DNA of 9,804 nucleotides from CAYUYH01 sp964449175 (GTDB taxonomy: Bacteria > Planctomycetota > Phycisphaerae > SM23-33). Positions 4,782 through 9,804 of this stretch are shown here, piece after piece. The notes beneath the pieces are model-generated. The model saw only the letters and a list, made by a program, of their open reading frames with translations, was not told the origin of the DNA and searched no databases. The stretch lies in contig CAYUYH010000089.1 of assembly GCA_964449175.1 (NCBI GenBank), forward strand, positions 1 through 9,804, read 5' to 3'. The translations under genes were made by a program, and so were the position numbers. Numbering within the stretch: the stretch's first letter is position 1; every line of letters starts with the position of its first letter.

Positions 4782-6494
4782 CTAGGCTGCCGTCACGCCA
4801 AAGACCTCCTCGACGGTCGTGATACCGGCTTTGACCTTCGCCAGCCCGTCCTGACGCAGCGAGACCATGCCGCTCTGCACGGCCATGGCCCGCAATTCAT
4901 GAATGGACGGGGCGGCTGTTATCTTGTCGCGCGTCGCGTCGTCCGGCACCAGCAGCTCGTAGATGCCTATCCGCCCGCTGTAGCCGGTGTTGCGGCACTT
5001 GGGGCAGCCGGCGCCGCGGTAGAACGTATCCACCTCGCCGGCGAAGCGTTCCATCGATGCCCGCGTGTTCTCCTGTAGCTCGTACGGCTCCTTGCAGTTC
5101 GTGCAGATCTTCCTGACAAGCCTCTGGGCGAGCACGCCCACCAGCGACGCGGACACGAGGTACGGCTCGACTCCTATGTTCAGCAGACGCGTGATCGCGC
5201 CGGCTGCGTCGTTCGTGTGCAGGGTGCTGAAGACAAGGTGCCCGGTCAGCGCGGCCTGGACGGCCACGCGAGAGGTCTCCGCGTCGCGGATCTCGCCGAG
5301 CATGATTATGTCGGGATCCTGGCGCAGCAGACTCCGCAAGGCGGCCGCGAAGGTGAAGCCTATGTTCTCGTTGACCTGGAACTGGTTGATGCCGCTCAGA
5401 TTGAACTCCACCGGGTCCTCGACGGTGCAGATGTTGACGTCGTCGGCGTTGATCTCCTTCAGGACGCTATAGAGGGTGGTGCTCTTTCCACTTCCTGTGG
5501 GGCCCGTCACGAGCACGATGCCGTTGGGGGAGGCTATGATCCTGCGCCATTCCTTGAGCGTCTCGTAGGAGAAGCCAAGCTTCTCCAGGTTCACGAGGAC
5601 GTTGCGGTTGTCGATGATCCGGATGACGACCTTCTCGCCGAACTGCCCCGGCAGCGTGCTGACGCGCAGGTCGATGGGCCTGCCTTCCATCATCACGTGG
5701 ATGCCGCCGTCCTGCGGCAGGCGGCGCTCGGAGATGTCCAGCCTGGCCATGATCTTGATTCGGCTGACGATGGCGGGCAGCATCTTGTGGGGCGGACGCA
5801 TCTTCTCGAACAGCGAGCCGTCCACGCGGTATCGCACGCGGAGGGCGTTGTCGTCGGGCTCGATGTGGATGTCGGAAGCGCCTTCGTGGGCGGCGTGGTA
5901 AATCAGGTAGTTGACAAGCTTTATGACTGGCGAGCCGGACGCGGCGGCCTCGAGGTTGGCGATGTCGTCGATCTTGTCCTCGATCACCGACAGCTCGCTG
6001 GGGTTCGTGTCGTCGAAGATGTCGTCAATCACGAAGATGTTGGCCGAGGGCAGGTGCGTCTCCAGGGTGGCGGTGATGTCCTTGGCCGTGGCACAGACGA
6101 CCAGCACCTCGCACCCGGTCAGCCGGCCCACCTCTTCCAGCAGGAACACGTTGGCCGGCTCGTTCACCGCCAGCGTCACCTGCTCGCGCACCCTGAACAG
6201 CGGGAGCACGTGGTGGCGATCGATGAACTCGCGAGGCAGCAGGTCGATCACCTTCGCGTCGGCGACCCTGGGCGATATCCGGGCAAAGGGCACGCCGTAC
6301 CCGGCGGCCAGCGCCTCCATCACCTGCTCTTCAGAGCACATCTCCAGGTGCTGGAGGACCTCGCCGAGAAGCAGGTCGGTATTGTTCTGCTTCTGGTGAT
6401 TCAGGGCCTGCTCGAGCTGCCCGGCGGTCAAGTAGCCGTGGTCGATGAGCAATTGCCCAAGCTGCCTGCCGCGTGTTCTGTCAACCGATACCAT
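4782..6494 (-). CDS. pilB: Type IV pilus assembly / type II secretion ATPase (PilB/GspE)
   Basis: A 570-residue protein, the usual PilB length. The N-terminal MshEN-type domain (about 1-150) opens with QLGQLLIDHGYLTAGQLEQA, followed by a second, weaker repeat ending in YGVPF. A linker leads to the N2 domain beginning near SPVIKLVNYLIYHAAHEGAS (188-207) with DIHIEP. The catalytic core has Walker A GPTGSGKST at 331-339, Asp box VEDPVEF at 358-364, Walker B IIMLGEIRD at 396-404, and His box GHLVFSTLHT at 418-427. Cys464, Cys467, Cys497 and Cys500 form the zinc-binding tetracysteine site typical of PilB/GspE. All catalytic motifs look intact. As a hexamer it powers addition of pilin subunits through the PilC platform. 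The ATG start is preceded by a weak purine-rich stretch (CGGA), 26 bases after the STAS gene. Assembly ATPase is certain; pilus rather than secretion is inferred from the neighbouring pilT. Confidence 0.95.
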   Translation of the reverse strand: MVSVDRTRGRQLGQLLIDHGYLTAGQLEQALNHQKQNNTDLLLGEVLQHLEMCSEEQVMEALAAGYGVPFARISPRVADAKVIDLLPREFIDRHHVLPLFRVREQVTLAVNEPANVFLLEEVGRLTGCEVLVVCATAKDITATLETHLPSANIFVIDDIFDDTNPSELSVIEDKIDDIANLEAAASGSPVIKLVNYLIYHAAHEGASDIHIEPDDNALRVRYRVDGSLFEKMRPPHKMLPAIVSRIKIMARLDISERRLPQDGGIHVMMEGRPIDLRVSTLPGQFGEKVVIRIIDNRNVLVNLEKLGFSYETLKEWRRIIASPNGIVLVTGPTGSGKSTTLYSVLKEINADDVNICTVEDPVEFNLSGINQFQVNENIGFTFAAALRSLLRQDPDIIMLGEIRDAETSRVAVQAALTGHLVFSTLHTNDAAGAITRLLNIGVEPYLVSASLVGVLAQRLVRKICTNCKEPYELQENTRASMERFAGEVDTFYRGAGCPKCRNTGYSGRIGIYELLVPDDATRDKITAAPSIHELRAMAVQSGMVSLRQDGLAKVKAGITTVEEVFGVTAA

Positions 6495-6520
6495 CTGTCA
6501 TCCGTTCCGGAGTGTCGCGT

Positions 6521-6862
6521 TCAAACATGAATCGCCTTGACGGCCTCAGCAGTGTCCTTGAGGACGTCAAAGCACGTCGTCAACCGAGTGATCTCGAGAA
6601 TCTTCCTCACGTTGTCGTCACAGCCGACCAGTTTGACCTGGCCGAACTTCTCCGCGAGCCTGTCTTGCAGGTCGAGCAGGCACTCCAGCGCGGCGCTGTC
6701 GACAAACGGCACCTGCTCCATGTTCAGCACGATATCCACCACCTGGTTGTCGGCCAGGTGGTGCTCGACGGCCTGCATGAAGGCCCTGAGTGAATCTTCG
6801 GTCAGATCACCCTTTAGGTTTAGGATCACGGCATGGCCATAACTCTCTGCAGATACATTCAT
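6521..6862 (-). CDS. STAS-domain protein (anti-sigma-factor-antagonist type)
   Basis: A 113-residue single STAS domain. The opening strand AVILNLKGDLTEDSLRAF is followed by VVDIVLNMEQVPFVDSAALE, the characteristic STAS switch region. Ser56 in VDSAALE occupies the position phosphorylated in SpoIIAA/RsbV proteins by their partner kinases, so the protein looks able to switch. Family members bind anti-sigma-factor kinases or act as docking modules in signalling complexes. No RsbW-type serine kinase or PP2C phosphatase gene is in the window; the upstream HATPase is a histidine kinase. The ATG overlaps the HD-GYP stop by one base (TAATG), with GGAG about 11 bases upstream, so it is probably translationally coupled. 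Its place between a c-di-GMP enzyme and pilB suggests control of the pilus machinery or of an unseen partner, but that is inference. Confidence 0.9.
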   Translation of the reverse strand: MNVSAESYGHAVILNLKGDLTEDSLRAFMQAVEHHLADNQVVDIVLNMEQVPFVDSAALECLLDLQDRLAEKFGQVKLVGCDDNVRKILEITRLTTCFDVLKDTAEAVKAIHV

Positions 6863-8511
6863 TACACACTATCTCCGCATTTAGCCTTCTCGCCGGCCGC
6901 GGCTGCCTGACCGCTGGCCTCGACGAGAAGAGCGTCAAGGTCCATGGACAACAGCGTTTCGGCCAATTGAGCGTCGACTTGAGTATCGGCGACCCGGCGT
7001 ATCTCCTCGGCCACGCACTCCAGGGACATGGCTCCTCGGTATGTCCTGTCGGAGGTCATCGCGTCGAAGCAGTCGGCCAGGTGGATGATCCTGCCCTCCA
7101 GCGGGATCTCCTCGCCGGCCAGGCCTCGGGGATAGCCGCTGCCGTCGAGGTGCTCGTGGTGGGTCTGTATCCAGGTGACGACGTCGTCGAGCTGGCGGAT
7201 GCCGCTGAGAATCCTCGCGCCGGTCGCCGGGTGCTCCCTGGCGAGGGTCTTCTCCTCGTCAGTGAGCGAACCGGGCTTTTGCAGGACACTCTCGGGCACT
7301 CCGATCTTGCCGATGTCGTGCAGCAGCCCGGCCAGGTAGACTCGCTGCACCTTGTCCGGGGGCAGGCCCACTGCTTCTGCCAGACGCTTGGATATCAGCG
7401 CCACGCGCTGGGAGTGGCCGCAAGTGTATGGGTCCTTGGCGTCGATGGATGCCGTCAGGGCATGCAAGACGCCCATCAACAGGTCCTTCATGACGAAGTA
7501 GAGGCGGCTGTACTCCAGGAATATGGCGGCCTGGGCCGCGATGGACGTGAACAGCTTCAGGTCGACGCTGTCGAAGTCGCCGCTGCGCTTGTTCAGGGCG
7601 ACCAAGGTCCCCTGGACCTGACGGTCGGTTATCAGCGGGACGGCCAGGATGTTGTGCACCATCGCCGTTGCCGCCGTCTCGGCGACGAAGCTGTTGTCCA
7701 GGATCGGCTCCTGGTTCTCAGCCAGCAGAGGCTCGATCTGCTCTGCGATGAGCTGCTGTAGCTGTCCCGTCCCAATGCCCAGCTCGCCGGCGACGACGAT
7801 CTCGCGGTCCCCCTGGGCTTGCCGATACATAACCCCCGCGGCTGCCGATATATCCATCACCTCCAGAATCTCGGAGCAGACCTTCTGGAGGAACTCTCGC
7901 GGCTGGTGGTTGATGTTCATCGAGCCGCTGATGGCGTACAGCAGGCTCAGTTCCTCGTAGGTGCTCGCCAGGTTGGCGCTGAGGCCTTCCAGCTCGGACT
8001 GTGTGGTCAGGAGCGCCTGCTGCTTGGCGAGCAGCCATCCAAGGACGCGCAGGAAGTCGGCGGCCTCCTCGGCGCCGTGTCGCGTCGTGCCGTGCCCCAT
8101 CGACCCGGCGGCCCGCTGGTCCAGGCCGACGTACCCGCACAGACGCGCGAACGGCCCATCGGCGAACAGCTCTCGTGGCAAGTAGCAGGCAACGACCGCC
8201 CCCAGTGTCCGCCGCCGCTCGACGACGGGAGTGCCCACCACGCAGCAGCCGACCGCGGAGCGGGCGTTGACGGGCCTGCCTTCGGATATCACCCTGGCGC
8301 CCACCTTGCCGCAGGCCTCCGCGCACGGGCCGCCCAGATCGCTGATGGTCTGGCACAACTGGCAGCATGGCAGGAATCGCCCCATCATCTTGCCGCCGTC
8401 GTCCCATACAGAGACCGTAAGGCCCAGCTCGCGCATCTGAATCCTCAGCTGCGTCAGAGCCCTGGCCATGTCAGCTAGAGGCTGCTTTCTTGTAGCAGCC
8501 AGCGTCGCCAT
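6862..8511 (-). CDS. Cys-rich sensor-GAF-HD-GYP protein, predicted cyclic-di-GMP phosphodiesterase
   Basis: A 549-residue multidomain protein. The N-terminal part (about 25-130) has a Cys pattern, LPCCQLCQ (Cys49, 50, 53), GPCAEACG (Cys63, 67) and VGCCVVG (Cys89, 90), resembling PocR-type ligand-binding domains. A GAF-like domain spans about 185-340. The HD-GYP domain (about 342-535) has HDIGKIGVP with His398-Asp399, the HP of REHPATG at 427-428, HHEHLDGSGYP at 451-461 and DCFDAMTSDRTYR. All metal ligands and the GYP signature are present, so c-di-GMP hydrolysis (to pGpG or GMP) is expected. There is no transmembrane segment, so it is cytoplasmic. I start at ATG 8511 because AGGAG lies 5 bases upstream; a TTG 18 bases earlier is in frame but lacks this. 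The ATG overlaps the response-regulator stop (TAATG). The sensed ligand is unknown; the Cys residues could bind a metal, an Fe-S cluster or a small molecule. Confidence 0.92.
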   Translation of the reverse strand: MATLAATRKQPLADMARALTQLRIQMRELGLTVSVWDDGGKMMGRFLPCCQLCQTISDLGGPCAEACGKVGARVISEGRPVNARSAVGCCVVGTPVVERRRTLGAVVACYLPRELFADGPFARLCGYVGLDQRAAGSMGHGTTRHGAEEAADFLRVLGWLLAKQQALLTTQSELEGLSANLASTYEELSLLYAISGSMNINHQPREFLQKVCSEILEVMDISAAAGVMYRQAQGDREIVVAGELGIGTGQLQQLIAEQIEPLLAENQEPILDNSFVAETAATAMVHNILAVPLITDRQVQGTLVALNKRSGDFDSVDLKLFTSIAAQAAIFLEYSRLYFVMKDLLMGVLHALTASIDAKDPYTCGHSQRVALISKRLAEAVGLPPDKVQRVYLAGLLHDIGKIGVPESVLQKPGSLTDEEKTLAREHPATGARILSGIRQLDDVVTWIQTHHEHLDGSGYPRGLAGEEIPLEGRIIHLADCFDAMTSDRTYRGAMSLECVAEEIRRVADTQVDAQLAETLLSMDLDALLVEASGQAAAAGEKAKCGDSV

Positions 8512-8945
8512 TACTGCTCCTGGTCGCAAATGTCCTCGCCCGCGTGAGTGGGAGCCGCGCAGCCGGCCGGCCGCTGCCCCAACAGTCGCTTGACGTTCTC
8601 CAGCACCTCGCGAGGGCCGAAAGGCTTGGCCATCACCACTTCAACGCCGGCCGCGGCCAGTTCGTCGCGGTCGAGGTCGAACTCCCTGGCCGTGAGCATC
8701 ATCGCCGGTATCCTGGCCGTCGCCGGACAGGACCGCAGCCTGGTACACAGCTCCAGGCCGCTCATCATGGGCATCTGGTAGTCGGTGATGATCAGGTCGG
8801 GCCTTTCCGACATGCACAGGTCCAGCGCCTCCTCGCCGTCGACGGCGGTGATCACGTCGTACCCGGCGTTGCGCAGCTTCATCGAAAGCACGTGGAGGAT
8901 GTGCGCCTCGTCATCGGCTATCAGTATCTTCCTGCTCACTTGCAC
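8511..8945 (-). CDS. Single-domain response regulator (CheY-like receiver)
   Basis: A 144-residue protein made of one receiver domain (about 5-122). The acidic pair Asp11-Asp12 (ILIADDEAHI), phosphoacceptor Asp55 (LIITDYQMPMMSG), Thr85 (MMLTA) and Lys107 (MAKPF) are all present, so phosphorylation should occur. There is no DNA-binding or enzymatic output domain; the remaining 22 residues are a polar tail without a recognisable motif. It probably takes phosphate from the histidine kinase encoded 39 bases upstream and acts by protein contact, perhaps on the HD-GYP protein translated from the overlapping next gene or on the pilus motor. The start is GTG at 8945, directly after an in-frame TGA; a second GTG at 8939 is equally possible, and neither has a strong ribosome site. 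Confidence 0.92.
   Translation of the reverse strand: MQVSRKILIADDEAHILHVLSMKLRNAGYDVITAVDGEEALDLCMSERPDLIITDYQMPMMSGLELCTRLRSCPATARIPAMMLTAREFDLDRDELAAAGVEVVMAKPFGPREVLENVKRLLGQRPAGCAAPTHAGEDICDQEQ
8517..8521 (-). promoter_or_regulatory. Ribosome binding site that fixes the HD-GYP start
   Basis: AGGAG on the minus strand lies 5 bases before ATG 8511 and inside the last codons of the response-regulator gene. It decides the start at 8511 over the in-frame TTG at 8529. Confidence 0.75.
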
Positions 8946-8984
8946 TCACTCGCATTCAGTCTTGGCCGGCGCCGCGGCCGGCTG

Positions 8985-9804
8985 TCACTTCATAAGCGGC
9001 AGCTCGAAGCTGAACGTGCTGCCCTTCCCGGCCTCGCTGGTGACCGAGAGCTTCCCGTCGTGGGCCGTCTCGATGATGTGCTTCACCAGCGTCAGTCCCA
9101 GTCCCGTCCCCTTGGCGAGCTTGTTGTTGGCCCTGACGCGGTAGAACTTGTCGAATATCCGAGGCAGCTCGGACGCGTCTATGCCGGCGCCCGTGTCGGA
9201 CACGTCGCAGACGGCCACGTTGCGACGCTCGTCCGCCGCCACGCGGGCGGTGACCCTGCCGCCCTCGGGCGTGTACTTGATCGCGTTGGACAGCAGGTTC
9301 AGCGTCGCCTGGTAGATCATGTCCCGGTCGGCCTCCACCTGGTAGTAGACCGGGGCGAGCTCCTGAACCAGCGTGACGCCCTTCAGCTTGGCCTGCGGGC
9401 TGGCTACGTCGATGGCCTGCCTGACCACCTCCGTGAGCACGATCGGCTCGCGGACCATCTTCACCACGCCGGACTCCAGGCGCGATATGTTCAGGATGTT
9501 GTCGATAAGCCTGTGGAGGCGGTCGGCCTCGGCGGAGATGATCTCGTAGAACTCCGTTCGCGTCTTGTCGTCCTTGGCCTCGCCGTCGATGAGCATCTCG
9601 CTGTATGCCTTGATGGACGCCAGCGGCGTCTTCAGCTCGTGTGAGACGTTCGAGACGAAGTCCGTCTTCATTCGCGCGATTTCCTTCTCGCGCGTGACGT
9701 CGTGCAGAACGGCTACGACGCCGGAGACCTCGTCGTCGGCGCTGAGCACGCAGCTGAGGGTTATCGAGAAAGTCCTCGGCCTGCCGTTCTGGTCGATGGT
9801 GTGC
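8985..9804 (-). CDS. PAS-containing sensor histidine kinase, C-terminal part (5' end outside window)
   Basis: The frame is open to the right edge (first full codon at 9803), giving 272 residues; the true start lies outside the window. The first 35 residues (PRTFSITLSCVLSADDEVSG, then VAVLHDVTREKE) look like the end of a PAS/PAC domain. The dimerisation helix follows with the H-box FVSNVSHELKTPLASI and phospho-accepting His at fragment residue 55. The ATPase domain has NLLSNAIKYTPEGG (N box), DTGAGID (G1), FDKFYRV (F box) and KGTGLGLTLV (G2), ending GSTFSFELPLMK. All catalytic boxes are intact. The H-box and F/G2 spacing resemble the PhoR/WalK-type (HPK1) kinases. It is presumably the cognate kinase of the adjacent receiver. 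Sensory input and any membrane segments are out of view. Confidence 0.95.
   Translation of the reverse strand, partial: HTIDQNGRPRTFSITLSCVLSADDEVSGVVAVLHDVTREKEIARMKTDFVSNVSHELKTPLASIKAYSEMLIDGEAKDDKTRTEFYEIISAEADRLHRLIDNILNISRLESGVVKMVREPIVLTEVVRQAIDVASPQAKLKGVTLVQELAPVYYQVEADRDMIYQATLNLLSNAIKYTPEGGRVTARVAADERRNVAVCDVSDTGAGIDASELPRIFDKFYRVRANNKLAKGTGLGLTLVKHIIETAHDGKLSVTSEAGKGSTFSFELPLMK

Noticed and set aside
5217..6530. 437-codon open frame on the plus strand opposite pilB
   Set aside because: Antisense shadow frame in GC-rich DNA. The composition is Val/Asp/His/Arg-rich with no motif, and the minus-strand PilB is unambiguous.
8965..8982. GCCGGC-6-GCCGGC hairpin between histidine kinase and response regulator genes
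   Set aside because: No U-tract follows on the transcribed strand, and a 6-bp all-GC stem is expected by chance here. It is not supported as a terminator or attenuator.

Overview
The window is GC-rich and every gene I can support lies on the minus strand, so transcription runs from base 9804 towards base 1. The gene set is an ATPase pair and platform protein of a type IV pilus-like machine, a Cys-rich sensor fused to HD-GYP, a zinc-finger-less DnaJ next to a small two-helix membrane protein, and frequent TTG/GTG starts. This suits a free-living, GC-rich Gram-negative-type bacterium. The style of the small membrane protein (a Pro-rich linker, then a Y-V-N-S-W-A-L-A-G-K-R-I block) makes me lean to Planctomycetota, but that is only an impression; no rRNA or other lineage marker is present.

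Region 1 (9804 to about 2252) is one tightly packed operon: sensor histidine kinase (entering from outside the window), single-domain response regulator, GAF/HD-GYP protein with a Cys-rich N-terminus, STAS-domain protein, PilB/GspE assembly ATPase, PilT-like retraction ATPase and PilC/GspF inner-membrane platform. Two junctions are TAATG stop/start overlaps, the other gaps are 14 to 44 bases, and the operon ends in a clear intrinsic terminator. The layout suggests that a phosphorelay, cyclic-di-GMP turnover and a STAS switch are made together with the pilus motor they probably control. Between the pilC stop and the terminator lies a stretch rich in dyads that can fold as a three-stem junction.

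Region 2 (about 2223 to 514) has its own putative promoter and holds a class-B (CbpA-like) dnaJ whose stop codon overlaps the start of a small membrane-protein gene. A perfect 293-bp tandem duplication spans this junction. It left both genes intact and inserted a third, in-frame, 100-codon chimeric gene between them: the N-terminal 53 residues of the membrane protein joined to the last 47 residues of DnaJ. The crossover lies in an 11-bp microhomology. This is the most striking observation in the window, with the caveat that a perfect short tandem duplication must be distinguished from an assembly error.

Region 3 (449 to 1) is a putative promoter and the first 137 codons of a YggS/PROSC-family PLP-homeostasis gene that runs off the left edge. 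The two putative promoters, for dnaJ and yggS, both place the -10 box only 6 to 8 bases before the start codon, which would give leaderless transcripts. No stretch over 300 bases lacks a gene; the largest gap is about 240 bases (2189-2431).
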